NCBI GenBank assembly: GCA_032622095.1
Contig: CP136062.1
Span: 132,945,282 to 133,009,281, forward strand
Direction: 5' to 3'
Source: Siphonodentalium dalli
Lineage: Eukaryota; Mollusca; Scaphopoda; Gadilida; Siphonodentaliidae
DNA: 64,000 nt
Positions 12,303 through 25,060 of the stretch are shown in pieces. Both the position numbers and the translations under genes were made by a program. How positions within the stretch are numbered: position 1 is the first letter of the stretch; the number at the start of each line of letters is the position of its first letter. Under the pieces are notes generated by a model. That model had not been told where the DNA came from. It searched no databases and saw nothing but the letters and a program-made list of their open reading frames with translations.

Positions 12303-12970
12303 AAGTGTCAATGACACTGTAGCTCAACTTAGGTAGGGGAATAATTTAATGGTTGACAGTAAATGGAGGAATAGGAAAGGTGCCAATTGAAATGTCTAAC
12401 CTAGCTGTGCCACAGGATTTAGTCATGTAAAGAGTAAAATCCAAGATGGCTGCTGGCTGCCATGTTTTTTGGCCGAGCGAGCCCAAAATGACTCGTTCCC
12501 ATCCACATGTCATTGTTAACATCCATGACAAATTTCATGAAGATCCGACTAAAGCTACGACCTGCAGCCCGCGCCAAAGGATTTAGTCATGCGAAGAGTA
12601 AAATCCAAAATGGCTGCTGGCGGCCATGTTTTTTGACCGAACGACCCCAAAATCACTCGTTCCCATCTACAATGTCAATATGAACATCCATGACAAATTT
12701 CATGATGATCAGAGGAACAGTACGATCTGTAGCTCGCGCCAATGGATTTAATTTTTAAATCCAAGATGGCCACCAGTGGCCATGTTTTTTGGCCGAATGA
12801 CCCCAAAATGACTCGTTCCCATCTACATGTCAATGTCAACATTCATGACAAATTTCATAAAGATCAGACAAAAGGTACGACCTGTAGCCCGCGCCAAAGG
12901 AAATTGTTGACAGACACACGGACGACAACTCATGGCAATAGCTCAAACTTACAAAGTAAGTTGAGCTAAA
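12303..12970 (+). repeat. Dispersed repeat, family B, copy 1
   Basis: The element opens AGTGTCAATGACACTGTAGCTCAACTT and closes AAGTTGAGCTAAAAATG, so TAGCTCAACTT and AAGTTGAGCTA form short terminal inverted repeats. The body is three to four diverged units, each with 'aatccaagatggc(t/c)gc', 'ggccatgtttttt' and 'gactcgttcccatct'. It ends in a GACAGACACACGGACGAC tail. Other copies are at 16066-17070 and 32671-33630. Confidence 0.78.
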
Positions 12971-12979
12971 AATGACCCT

Positions 12980-13515
12980 ATTTGAACAAATCTGAACCCG
13001 GTCACCCAAGGCCCATCCATACTGAATATAATTTACTTTCATTAAAGATTAAAGTTTCATAACTCTGCAGATGTTATAATGGTGTTACCATTTTCAAATT
13101 TTAAAACATGTTTAAAAAAAAAATTATGTTTGTTAAATTGAGCAAGGTGAAAATTCAAAAAAAACTGAATAAATCTTTTTTATTTATTTTTTAAGTTATA
13201 TCACTGGCTCCATCAACATTTGAACCAGTGACTTCATTTGAACTAATCTTAATCACAGTCCCCCAAGGACCCTTTGTACCAAATATGAACCCATTCGCCC
13301 CAATGAAATTTGAGAAGTAGTCATTTTAAAAATTACTAAGGTGGAAAAGAGTTATGGTTCATTTGAAAAAACCTGAATGTGATTCACATAGGGAACATCC
13401 ACACCAAATATGAACCCATTCTGTCTTACGGTTTTGGAGGAGAAGATGATTCTTGACGGACGGACAGACAAGGAGTGATGATTATAGCTCCACCGGAAAC
13501 TTCATTTCAGGTGAG
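12980..13515 (+). repeat. Dispersed repeat, family C, copy 1
   Basis: Diverged units carry 'gaacaaatctgaacc', 'cacccaaggac', 'accaaatatgaacccatt' and 'agttatgg'. They end in a GACGGACGGACAGAC tail, 'gagtgatgattatagctcc' and 'aggtgagctgaaaa'. The same terminus appears at about 20150, 31080, 48680 and 51595. Confidence 0.75.
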
Positions 13516-13610
13516 CTGAAAAGCTGAAAGTATTTATTTTCATAAAATCTGCCAAGTATTTTTAACCCACACAGAACCAAGTCAGTCCAATAATAGCTTG
13601 AGTTTCACTA

Positions 13611-14162
13611 GACCAAGTCTTCTCAGTCCACAACAGCTTGGGACATCTGTTGGGTTGATGCTGTTTTGGAAGAGTCCCCTCCCATTACTCTTCTATAACA
13701 AACTTTACATCCATAATTGTGTGTGGGAGTTATCTTGCTTATGTCTTCAGATGAGGTCAAATGGATGCTTTGTGTATATGAACATAGATGGCAGCCTTTC
13801 CCAAGCACGATGATACAAAAGTATCAAACATGCATAATTATATCAGAGGTCCATTAAATGTCAGAGCAACAAAATTGATAAGAAAACAAAGCTTTGTTTT
13901 CCAGAGAATTTTGATTTGTCTCGCTATCAGAAAATGTATTTAAACAATACATGAAACGATCACATCATCACTTTACCTTTTCTATCAAGATTATTCTGTC
14001 AGATTATTTATCACATTCAGGGGTTCATGTGAATGTCTGGGCTTCACATGTACATATAGTACATATTTTGAATGAAAGTCCATTATAGAAGAGTAACGGG
14101 AGGGGACTAAAACAGCATCATCCCAACCGATATCCGATGTTGTGGACCGAGAAGACTTGGTC
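13611..14162. mobile_element. Foldback or mariner-like MITE with ~85-bp inverted arms
   Basis: The left arm (13611-13700) starts GACCAAGTCTTCTC. The right arm (about 14085-14162) is its inverse, ending GAGAAGACTTGGTC. Further matching blocks are TCCACAACA, GATGCTGTTTT and CCCCTCCC(A/G)TTACTCTTCTATAA. A TA dinucleotide flanks each end, which would fit Tc1/mariner-type insertion. The 552-bp element has no transposase. Small ORFs on the left arm are shadows. Confidence 0.7.
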
Positions 14163-14239
14163 TAGAGTATCAGCTGTGAATTATCAATCGATTTCAATGT
14201 TCTGGTCACGTGATGCCACGGGCGATGCATTTGAACTAT

Positions 14240-14470
14240 GAGGGGGAAAATGACATTGGAGATTTTGTTTTTGTGATGCGTACTATAAAAGACGAATGGA
14301 GCCCTCAATTTAATGTCCTCATAGTAGTGAACATCCCTACCAAATTTCATTGAGATCCAAGCTACTGTTCAAGTTATGATATGAAAAGACATCAGACGTA
14401 CGTCCGCACGTCTGACGGATGGCTAGACAGGTGCAAAACAGTATACCCCACTTTTTAAAAAATAAAATAT
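14240..14470 (+). repeat. Dispersed repeat, family D, partial copy
   Basis: One unit reads 'aatgtcctcatagtagtgaa', 'accaaatttcattgagatcc' and 'tgttcaagttatgat', then 'gacatcagacg' and 'acaggtgcaaaacagtatacccc'. It matches the array at 22430-23176, including the end of the tail. Confidence 0.72.
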
Positions 14471-14854
14471 GTGTACACATATGAAAATAATGCATGAACA
14501 TTATGTATCACGCAGCTTGAAATAATTATAGCTTCCACATCAGTAATCAAATAATATAATATGTTCTTACAGCGAATTGCCCATTGTCAATGTTTGTAAC
14601 ATTTGTCTTGCTTGTAAGCAAAATATAAATTTTATTTTGAGAAGTTTGAATTGGTTTTAGGAAAACGTCCGATATCCTAAAGTTCTTCATAGTTTCATAA
14701 TTTTGGGAATCTGTGCCCCATTGCTTATATATTACAGCATCAAAGGGACGGAGTTTACAAAAATTGTGAAGTTACAAGTCGAGGCATGATAAAACTTATA
14801 TATACTATGGCAAGTGACAATATCATATTAATATTAACACCTAACACTACCATA

Positions 14855-16000
14855 CATTGTGACTATTTGCAATAGGTCCCCATTTGCAGAATTCCCTAAA
14901 ATGGCGAAAAAGAGAGATTTGAAGGGGAACAGTTGTGTATATGTCAATTGAGACTGATTTTAAATGAATAACGACATGATAATAGTGGCTTGTTCTATCA
15001 ATAATATCCGCCGATGTCACTGGTGCAGACCAATATGATGATAAACATTCGCTATGGGCATACAGTGGCATATATGCCTACCTTACTCGTATTTAAATTT
15101 CGTGCAGTACTAATTTTTGCACACCCATCGATGTGCAAATTTAAAACTGAGCAAAAACTAGAAGGAATCCTGAGTTTACATCAAACCACATGGCAGACAA
15201 AATGGCTATGTTGATGTATTACACACATTACTAAATGTTAGACTGAATGGACAAATATAGGTCTGCATGTATGCCAATAGTTTCATACAAGCAACAAACA
15301 TCAACACAATTACCCATATGTGAAGTGACAAAACATGGTAACATTGATGTTGAAATACATGTGATTGTTAAGAAGTACACATGATCCAGACTGATGGTGC
15401 GCGAAAGCACGACCTACAACCATGGAGTGACACCTTTCCTGACCAAATAGCCTGAATTAGTTATGTCAACACAACCTGCAGACAAGTAGCATATACACGG
15501 TTGTGGTTTTACTTCTTTCGAGTTCATTTCAATGATGTCTAACTATTTCAGTGTCCGAATAATTATTTCGAGCATATAAACACACATCTTCACAACAAAT
15601 TGATGACGCAGTTATGTTTTACATTATGTAAATCTGTCTTGATGGTGTTTAAGATATACATGTATCTTCGGGAATGATTAAGCACTTATACTGTAATCAG
15701 ATCCAAGATATTTACAAAAATATTTGTGTCCGTTTTAAATTCGCCCATTTAAAACTGAGCAAAAAAATAGTGCTGCACAAATTTAAATACAAGTAAGGTA
15801 TACACAGCAAATGTTTATCAACCTTGGCACATATTTGTGATAGAACAAGCCACTTTTATCGATTATTGTATCATTTTTCGTTTAAAATATGTCTCAATTG
15901 AGATATACATACACCCATTCCTCCCTTCAAATCTTTTTTTTCCGCCCATTTATGGGACCTATGCAAATGGGGATATACTAATTTGGATAACCAAATCAGC
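14855..16000. repeat. Large inverted repeat with arms of ~270 bp
   Basis: 14865-15140 is matched in inverse orientation by about 15735-15990. Shared blocks include AGATTTGAAGGG, TCAATTGAGAC, AGTGGCTTGTTCTATCA, CTTACT(C/T)GTATTTAAATTT and AAAACTGAGCAAAAA. About 600 bases of unique-looking AT-rich sequence separate the arms. This is a foldback-type element, and the ORFs at 14847-15071 and 15837-16139 lie within its arms. Confidence 0.78.
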
Positions 16001-16065
16001 TTTTTGTGAAATTCCATTGTTGTTGTACTGGATGATATGGGGATTATGTATCTTTAATAATGAAA

Positions 16066-17070
16066 GTGTCAATGACACTGTAGCTCAACCTGGAGAGGTG
16101 ATAATTCATACATTACAGCCAATGGAGATACATGTATAAGGAATGCGGAAAGTTGTTCTTTTTAAGTAGCGTTCACCAGAGGTCAACCCGAAGCACCTTA
16201 TGAAGTTTGGGATCAATGAGAAAAAAAATCATGTTGTCAGTCAAGGGCATGAAAAGGTATTTAGTGATGCAAAGAGTAAAATCCAAGATGGCTGCCGGCA
16301 GTTCTTTGAATATTGTTCAAATTCAAGAGCTGCCATCCAGAATTGATCGTGAAATGCCTGTAATTTTTTTGAACATTTCTCCAATAAACGTCCGCTGCAG
16401 GGTGTACCGATGTATTAATTTGTGAAATCCAAGATGGCTGTATGTTTGTTTTTAACAAAATTTGGAAAAAATTTGATGGCTCCCATCTAGTGACAATGAG
16501 GGATGTGGCCTGTAGGGAATGGCGAAGGATTTAGTTATGCAAAGAATAAAATCCAAGATGGCCACTGGTGGCCATGTTTTTCAACTAAATTTAATGACTC
16601 TTTATCTAGTGGTTCATATGAAGTTTGGTGACGAATGGATTATGGATGTGATCTCTAGCCTACTGTAGGGCGCCAAAGAATTTAGTCATGCAAAGAGTAA
16701 AATCTAAGATGGCTGCCAGCAGCTATGTTTTTCATAAAAATTCATTAAATTTTGATAGCCACCACCCAGAGGTGACCCTAAACATGGCTGTAAATTTTCA
16801 AAACATTTTTCCAATAAATACCAACTGAAAGGTGTGCCGATGAATTCAAATTTGAAATCCAAGATGGCTGTTTTAAACGAATTTCGGGAAACATTCATGG
16901 CTCCCATGTAGAGGTCACTCCAAAGATCCTTATGAAGTTGGTGATGATCGGATGAGAGCTGTGACCTGTAGGGTGTGCTAAAGGAAATTGTTGACAGATG
17001 GACGGATACACGCTCAGACAAACGCCATCCCATGGCAATAGCTTACATTTTACTTTGGCAAGTTGAGCTA
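16066..17070 (+). repeat. Dispersed repeat, family B, copy 2
   Basis: It begins AGTGTCAATGACACTGTAGCTCAACCT and ends CAAGTTGAGCTAAAAATTG. The body has five or six diverged units with 'aaatccaagatggctg' (near 16280, 16425, 16550, 16700 and 16855) and 'agtcatgcaaagagtaaaatc'. The tail is GACAGATGGACGGATACACG. It is non-coding. Confidence 0.78.
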
Positions 17071-17277
17071 AAAATTGCACCTAAACAAAATAGAGCAAAA
17101 TATTTTATAACAGACATATGCACAAGACCGACAGAACTGATTTCAATATCTCGCACCAAACTTTGCAAATCCTTTGCATTGAAGTGGAGTATAGGAGAAG
17201 GATGAATCATAAGTTTGTCTTTTACACAGCCTTAGGTGGTGTCTTCTCTTGAGAAAGTTTTGTTCTCATTTTTTTCT

Positions 17278-17409
17278 TTAACTGTGTCTTTGCAACCATT
17301 TATCTGTCTTGACCAATGTCACAGTCTTATATAGAAACTGAGAAAAATCTTCATTGGAGCTGGTGAAGCTGGTGTTGGCTGATTTTCTTTTAGAAGTTAT
17401 GCCAGACAT
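17278..17409 (-). CDS. Candidate last exon of an unidentified gene
   Basis: I do not recognise this product. The frame encodes 43 residues from an ATG at 17409, starting MSGITSKRKSANTSF and ending KTDKWLQRHS before a TAA. It lies outside the dispersed repeats. The sequence just upstream on the minus strand reads cccatttcag|aggcaggagggg, a plausible splice acceptor with the exon edge at about 17421, and the frame is open from there. The composition looks more protein-like than neighbouring frames (mixed polar residues, one tryptophan, no low complexity). It could equally be a chance ORF. No partner exon was found. Confidence 0.2.
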   Translation of the reverse strand: MSGITSKRKSANTSFTSSNEDFSQFLYKTVTLVKTDKWLQRHS

Positions 17410-17429
17410 CCCCTCCTGCCTCTGAAATG

Positions 17430-20400
17430 GGCCTCAATCCTTACCACGTGAAATGTCAGAACCTGAAATAACAATTAATAGTAATAACTTCAGCCAGTCC
17501 GGAGGATAAACTCAGTTCAGAGGAGAAAAAGTGTCAATATTGCATTCAACCACCTGGGTGTAATCGCTATTTTGTCATATCAAAAGTTGCTGCCACACAA
17601 AAGACACTTGCACTGTCGATCAGGCATGGATTCGAAGACACCATTGCTATTCTACTTCTAATTATTATTTATGTTTTCTTTTATTTTAAATATTTTTATT
17701 ATCATGACGTCAGCGTGCTTTGTCAAAATATTAAATCAAAGCTGCGTTGAATTTGGCATGATACAGTGCAATTTGTTGTTTTAGGCCAAAAGTCGAACAT
17801 TTTCCTACTTTCACTGACTTTTGGTTATCAGTTTGAAAATTTCCAAACGTAGGGATTATATCAGTTTGTAAATTTACAACAGTGGGAAAGCTTGAGATGG
17901 TTGGAAATTTCCAACCCAAGTGCGATGGGGTGCAAAGGAATTTCATAGACTTGGATATTTGGTATGGTTCAAGGAGGTGTGCAGTTGCACATTCAATGTG
18001 GACATCTCTGTCAAATCCCATTTTCTAATTTAATTGTCTTTATATTATAGCCCTACTATGCAAATTATGTTCATTCAATTTGATTTATTTGCAAAAGCAC
18101 CAACAAAGGCAGTATGCTAATAAAACAATACATCAATATATATATATATATCAGTTTGTAAAATATATAAAAAGAGTAGGATCTCTCTGGCTGATAATGA
18201 CTTTTCTCCGAGACCCCTATGATCGATTCAACCAAATTTGTTTGTGGTAACTCGGGGTACCCCATCGGATGTTATAATGCTGTTATTTTATCGAAATTTT
18301 GATTTAAAAAAATAATTTTAAATTCAATATTTTTTTCAACTTTTTAAATAAATTAAAAAAAAAATCAAAATGATTAAACAAACAAATTGTGCTAAAAGTG
18401 CACAAAGAGGCCGCGGTTGAATAAAGGCTCACAGAAAGAGTGTGTCTAAGATCAAAATTTATCACACAGTAGCTCGCTCCCCTAAATCCGATCTCATATT
18501 TTTTAGTAAGACACACATGTATAATTCCCATGTGCAGTGACATAAGAGCTCCGTTCAATGATGTCGATATCAATGCCAGAACTTTATTATTATGTTAATT
18601 AGAATATAATAATGATATTCAATTTGTGTTGTGTTATTTAGTGTTGACTGTGAGATAAACATTGGTGATAATGGTGGTTGAACAATTTTGTCAGCAAGAA
18701 AAGACTCATTCAAAATGGAACTATATTTTTTCTTGAAGGGTTTCTTTGGTTGTGGTAAAGAAATAAAAATATTTTTTTAACCCCAGGCATTTCGAGATCA
18801 TTTTCCTTGCTAAAATGTGATTATGTGATAGAATTGATCTCGAATTCATCCAATTTATTCACAAAATTTATAAACCTTGTCCACAAAATTTGTATTTGAG
18901 TCGAGCTTTAGCTTGGTTAATAAATTTAATATAAAATTGCGACTCATTAGAGATCCTCTACGTATGCACTTAGTGCACAAATGGACTGCAGGCCGATCCA
19001 ACACTAAATATGGAGCCAGTTTCAGCCACATAATAAAATAACATGAATTTTTATTGTGTAATGGCATACATAAATATTTATTCAGAACACTTATCAAATA
19101 AGTGCCTGACAACATTGCCCAATTTACAATTCAATATGAAAACTGAGAAGACTGGCACTATGAAGACTACAACAGTCAGTACTTGTCAAATTTACTTCAA
19201 AATAAATAGTTAGAATTATACACTCAGCTTAGAAATTAAAGTGTTCACAGTGACATACATATTCTTGATTCAATTAATTTGAAGGCAGAGTATTAAATCT
19301 GCAAGGACTGCACCTTCTTGAATAACCAACCCAATTTGAGCAAACCTGATATGAGATTCATGTGTTGACATTTAATATGTGCACCACATGTGTACATGTG
19401 TTGGAAGACATATAAAATGTATTATACTGACATTCATCAGAAGAGTTATTTGAATTAAGTGAATGTTATCAGGAACTAAATTCTACAGGTAGTTCATACT
19501 CAAATTTAAATGTTAAAATAGTAGGAAAAGGGTACGAAAGATTTTAGATACCAGTCAAGTATTTAAAGCTTAATGAAACTGTCCAATTTTGTCCTCATCA
19601 GAAGCAGAACCCACCCCATGATATCGTGTTATAAACTAATAAATAGTGGGAAAAATATTACAACTGGGAGCCCTTTCTCTTGATTTATATTGGTCTATAA
19701 TTATATATTCATTTTGGTATTTATAATTGGTTTTGGAAAAAAAAATCAAATGTCATTGAAAAAATATGCAATCAATCCGCCATCCCCTCCCCTCCTCTGT
19801 TGGCATATCCCTGCGAGAATAGGACATGTAGGATGATTTATTTGGATGTCTGACTACTAACTCTGACATGCATTTCAACACCCACCTCCATGTTCTATTT
19901 GAGTAAGTACATGTGTGCCCCACTATTATGAGTACACATGGACATATAAAGACTTTGAAAAAAACAAATTCTAGTATGTCAGTGAGTATGTGGGTTAATA
20001 CTACACATGTACCCTCTGTCAAACAAGTATTTCATTTAGATTAAATAGTGGATTCAACTTTACTCCTGCCACCAATAGACCAGGCATTGTTTCTGCTGGA
20101 TCTGCCCCAGTCACCCAAGGACCAAATATATACAGACGGACGGATGACTATAGCTCCACCAGAGACTTCACATTAGGTGAGCTAAAATCCACATCACTTT
20201 ATCATATACTATCCTTAACAACCTAATCGACAATACATTTTTTGTATAATTGCAACCACTTTTTTGCTTTTTGTGATAACTCATTTTTTTTTCCAATGTC
20301 ACTGAGTATAATAGTAAATGCAGCTTTAAATCATTACCTTTATTAATATTCATATCCTTTTGTTCTCGTCCAATAGCTCATTTGATAAGTTATGGTCCAA

Positions 20401-21362
20401 TTTCTGTTCACATTGGGATATAGCTACGATATCTAAAAATAAAATATACAGGTACTTTATAATCACTCAGAATAAATTAATATGTACCACAATATGGTGG
20501 TAGACTGTTTGTCTATATGACATTGGATTATCAACTTGAAATTGTACTGCTGCAATCTTTTTAAACTGATTTTGTCCATAGTTTCAGATAGTTTGCTTAA
20601 ATTTAAGTAAGATTCTGCAAATATCAAATTTCGGATCGAATTGAATATTTAAAACAACTTGAGTTAAACCAAATTGCCATTCATGGAAATTAACGAGAGT
20701 ATGAGAAATGATATAAGATTAACATGAGTGAATTATAGATCACCACAAAGTCTTGGGTCATTAAAGAAGCATGTTTATATTGTGGACACTCTTTGATTCA
20801 GAAATTCAATCCAGTCCAGTAAATTAACTGTTGCAAATAACTTATGAAGCGGACCATTACGAGTATAAAATGAGATATCCTATAGAGTATAGTGCTTGTG
20901 TAGAGAGTTAGGAAATCAGAGAGATGTACAACACAATTTCAAAGATCCATCATGTTACCTTCATGTATGTGCCTTCACATTAATCTCTATTTAAATAATT
21001 ACTGTTGAACAAATAAATAAAAACAAAAACAATTCATTAAACTTTACTGTTTTTGATACCAAACATTTTCACTCAGTAAAATAAACATTTGTCTACTTTC
21101 CTCAATGAGATAATTGTTTTTGTGCACTCAAATCACGAGATATCCTCTTAATATACATGTGGTTGATGTCAGCGTCAATAAATTTGTTACCAATTGTTGT
21201 GCTCTTCGACAACTCTAGTCCACAGCATTAGATTCCTTGTGTCAAAGAAATGCCTATATATAAGTGGTATTTTTCTGCACCAACCCAAAATATGTTACTG
21301 TATCTATTACATTGAGAAGAAAAAATCACTGGGTTCATGTTTATGTGTGAAAAGATAAAAGA
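17430..21362. other. Intergenic, no gene recognised
   Basis: AT-rich sequence holding only repeat fragments and simple tracts. 18185-18310 is a 5'-end fragment of family C ('ggtaccccatcggatgttataatg'), and 20040-20190 is its 3' terminus ('atgactatagctccaccag...aggtgagctaaaa'). A TA microsatellite lies at about 18138-18151. ORFs of 60-96 residues occur but lack splice sites, conserved motifs or credible start contexts. Confidence 0.5.
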
Positions 21363-21981
21363 TCTAATATATATTTTGGGACTTCTGTCTGTTTGTTTGT
21401 TAGCAATGACCGGGAAAACTGCCTGACAGATTTTGACGAAATTTTTATACCTAGGGTTACTTTTGTCTGGGGAATGTTTTGGATGGGTCAAATCGTGACC
21501 CTGACCTGACCTTGACCTTCAAAAATGTCAATTCAAGGTCAAATCTGGTAAAACGGGATGGATTTAGACGAAATTTGATACCTATAGGTACCGGTACCTT
21601 TGTCCGGGGAGTCTTTTGGACGAGTCAAATCGTGACCCCGACCTGATCTTGACCTTCAAAGTTCAATTCAAGGTCAAATCGGGTAAAACGGAAATTTGAG
21701 ACCTAGGGATAATTTTGTTCGGGGAGTGTTTTGGACGGGTCAAATCGTGACCCCGACCTAACCTTCAAAATGGTCAATTCAAGGTCAAATTGCGAATTTT
21801 GACGGTATTTTGACGAAATTTGGTACCTACGGTTACTTTTGTCCGAGGAGTGTTTTGGATGGGACAAATCGTGACCCCGACCTGACCTTGACCTTCAAAA
21901 TGGTCAATTCAAGGTCAAATCGCGCATTTCGCCAGAAAGCAGAGGGGAAACAGCCCGGACGAAGTCGGGTCCACCAGCTAG
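21363..21981 (+). mobile_element. Helitron-like element with ~125-bp internal repeats
   Basis: The element starts TCTAATATATATTTTGGGAC after a host A and ends with hairpin CCCGGACGAAGTCGGG, then TCCACCAGCTAG before a host T. These termini parallel the array at 7228-8935. The interior has about four units with 'gacgaaattt(g)gtacct', 'tttgtccggggagtgttttgg', 'gggtcaaatcgtgacccc' and 'caattcaaggtcaaat'. There is no coding capacity. A hAT element inserted at its 3' edge. Confidence 0.8.
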
Positions 21982-22429
21982 TACGATTAGAGGTGCCACG
22001 ACTATTGATTTTGATAATCGATAATCGGGCGTCAATAATCGACTATAATCGATTAATCGTACCTAATATTAGTAACATCAGTGGAAGTATACCGTAATAT
22101 GGCCTATTGCCTGGGTGCTCGTTAACTCAATAACTGCACTGTCGCTGGTCATTTGAGACATTGGCTGATGTAATTTTTACGTTAATAAAATGCATCATAA
22201 ACCACTGTTAATGACTAATGAGCACAATGTATTGCATACCAGCACAGTTCTCAGCGATGTTATGGTTATAATATTTGTGAGTTCATTAGAACGAACGTAG
22301 CGATTAATTTAAGTTTTAGGAATAGCCACAGAGATGGACTGTCGTCCGGTACATACCCCCTAGTGGCATACCGCCTAGTGTGGGCATATCTATAACTTAT
22401 GACTGCTATACTCAGACAGATGGACCCAA

Positions 22430-23176
22430 AAATCAGCATTTTCATATAAACGAAGATGAATAACTATAGCACAAAAAAACAAAACAAAACAGGTGAATGT
22501 GCCATTAAATGTCCTCATAGTGGTGAACATCCATACAAAATTTCATTGAGATCCGAGCATTACTGTTCAAGTTATGACCCGAACAGACATCGGATGGACC
22601 AAACAGCCAACATGTCCAGATAAACAAAGATGTATAACTTTAGAATGGAAAATCTGAACAAAACGATGGAACCCTCTTTTTATTGTCCTCATAGTAGTGA
22701 ACATCCATACCAAATTTCATTGAGATCCGAGCACTACTGTTCATGTTATGACATGAACAGACACCAGACGGACCAAAAATCCAACTTTTCCAGATAAACA
22801 AAGATGAATAACTCTAGAATGGAAAATCCGAACAAAACGATGGAACCCTCTATTTAATGTCCTCATAGTTGTGAACATACATTCCAAATTACATTGAGAT
22901 CCCAGCACAACTGTTGAAGTTACGACATGAACAGACACCAGATGGACCAAAAATCCAACATTTCCAGATAAACAAAGATGAATAACTCTAGAATGGAAAA
23001 TCCGAACAAAACGATGGAACCCTCTATTTAATGTTCTCATAGTAGTGAACATCCATACCTAATTTCATTGAGGTCCGAGCACTATTGTTCAAGTTATGAC
23101 AAGAACAGACATCGGACGGACGGACAGACAGGTGCAAAACAGTATACCCCCCTTTAAAAAAAAAAGGGGGTATAAC
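22430..23176 (+). repeat. Family D tandem repeat ending in a poly-C/poly-G hairpin
   Basis: Four units of about 180 bp carry 'aataactctagaatggaaaa', 'aacaaaacgatggaaccctc', 'gtcctcatagtagtgaacat' and 'ttcattgagatccgagcac'. The tail ends GACGGACGGACAGACAGG and then TATACCCCCC...GGGGGTATA, a strong hairpin at about 23141-23173. The minus-strand ORF here repeats the same peptide twice and is a repeat artefact. Confidence 0.82.
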
Positions 23177-24166
23177 AATACAAAAGTAGGAATGAACAAT
23201 GGACCGCCGGTTGTTCCTAAATAAAGGAATCAAATGTTATGGAAACTATAAGTTTCATCAAACTTTCAGAGCGTGGTTAACAATCACAAACGTGTGCGCC
23301 ACCTGCAAATTGCATGACTCAGAACAATTTAAGTATTTGATAACAGTCCGTTTCATTCAGCATTCACCTCACGATATGCGATAGCCTTTACTAGTAACTT
23401 CTAAGTATACATTTGTACTTATACAAACAAAGTACACTTGCAATGCAATTGGGGAGAACATCACTGATTAAAATGCCATATATATATTGTTCCCTGGTTT
23501 TAGAGAAAATGTCAATCAACATCCCATTGGTCCAATCAGATTCAAGGGCGAGTGCATTCAGTTCATTGAACACGGTGACAGTCGGCACATTTCAAAGACA
23601 TATTGCCACCTTTCAAGTATACTAAAATATACAACGATGTCGCAATGTGTTAAAATCTGCAGTGCGGCCAATTTGTAGAATATACAACGATCCGACGAGA
23701 AACCATGTCGCATCCAGGGATGGGGTAATTGTAATTGATTGTAATTAATTACATTTTTTTCAAGTAATTGCATGTAATTGGTAATTCAGTTTATTCTCAA
23801 TTACATGTAATTGCAATTGTAATTGGTTAGGATGTAATTGTAATTGTAATTAGGATCTAATTTCAATTACTTCAAAATCACAGGTACTTGTTTCTTCTCA
23901 AAGTTCTCTTTCATGATTCATCCAATGGTTTCTTCAAATGTTTTTTTCTCCCAAATTTCAAAGTGTAAGACTGGTGACTGTCTATCACTTTGTTGTCACA
24001 ATACTGAGTTTTTATCCACTGTGTCTCAATGGTGAATTCTGTTGACACCTCCTGTTTGTTTGCTTAAGCATTGGTTAACCTTTGAGGTAGAAGGCTTGTT
24101 TTGATAAATACACTGAGAAACCAACTTCAAATAATTGACAATAGATCACTATAATATATCACTCTT

Positions 24167-24815
24167 ATGATCATGTTTCATTATCTCCATCTGATATGGT
24201 ATATGTGCTATGGTAGAAAGTCATACCAACCATTGCTAATGCTATCAACATGTCTACAAAAAATCTGGCAGCATTTTAATTTGCAGAAAAACACATCGTG
24301 TCCTATGAAAGTGAAGTGCAAACTTTGCCCAACTACAATATCCAGTTCCAAAAAAGTTACCTCCAATTTTGTGACACATCTGAAGGTAAGTTTCCATTGC
24401 TATGTATTAGTTTTGTTTAATTCCATTGACATATAACCTCAGTCATATGGTGGTATTGGTATATGCATTGTTTCTTGTCCCTTCTAATTTGCAACTGAAT
24501 GACAAAGTGGGGACAAATATCTGCCTCAATAATCCCCCAATTAGCACTGTCTAGTGGAGGCATTGTGTTACCAGTAAGCTGGTGGCCACAAAGGCTAATT
24601 AAGTTTATGGCTCTAATTGCAATCAGAGTGTTGATTATCTCATTGTCCTTTACAATTGGCCTGGCTGTGTGTCTGACTTACTGAGATAGTCTTATTCCCT
24701 TAATAATTAAATGATGAATACATGTGTGTTACTAAAATACTCTATTATTTTCATTTTATAGCGAAAGCACCAAGATGTGTATGAATCCAGTCACACAAGC
24801 ACCATCAGCAAGTGA
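24167..24815 (+). pseudogene. BED-type zinc finger, hAT transposase N-terminus, two exons
   Basis: Exon 1 ends at 24385 at CTGAAG|gtaagt, and exon 2 starts at 24762 after ttttcattttatag. Joined in frame they give a BED finger: aromatic residues in KIWQHF, then KVKCKLC (C-x2-C), then THLKRKHQDVYE (H-x4-H), split by the intron after THLK. BED fingers bind DNA at the N-terminus of many hAT transposases. The frame stops at TGA 24813-24815, soon after exon 2 begins. The ATG at 24167 is only the first in the open frame, and a later start or an upstream exon is possible. Confidence 0.72.
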
Positions 24816-25060
24816 TCAACAACCTACTAGGATCTTTCAGTATGCAAAAACATCGGTCAAGAATGCCAAAGCATTGAAGATAGTTAGCAAAGTTCATAAA
24901 TCTCTGATATCATTCCAATTTCTAGAAGATCAACCCCGACTACAAGCTGCCAATGCAACACGCTGGAGTTGCCAGCTATAAATCATGATTCGCTCAGTTC
25001 TTCGAACACCTATACTGGACTCAGTACATTGGCTGCTCTGTACCAAGTGTGCTTCACCGT
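24800..25060 (+). pseudogene. hAT transposase core fragment, frameshifted
   Basis: In a different frame from the BED exon, the peptide KALKIVSKVHKS...LEDQPRLQAAN...TRWSC resembles the hAT transposase segment that ends in an L-x(4-6)-TRWNS motif before the dimerisation region. A TAA interrupts it at 24979-24981. Past the stop the same frame continues as MIRSVLRTPILDS, again hAT-like. About a thousand bases of catalytic core expected between the BED finger and this segment are missing, so this is an internal-deletion derivative. Confidence 0.6.

Noticed and set aside
22741-23052. 103-residue minus-strand ORF containing an internal peptide duplication
   Set aside because: It is a direct reflection of two family D repeat units.
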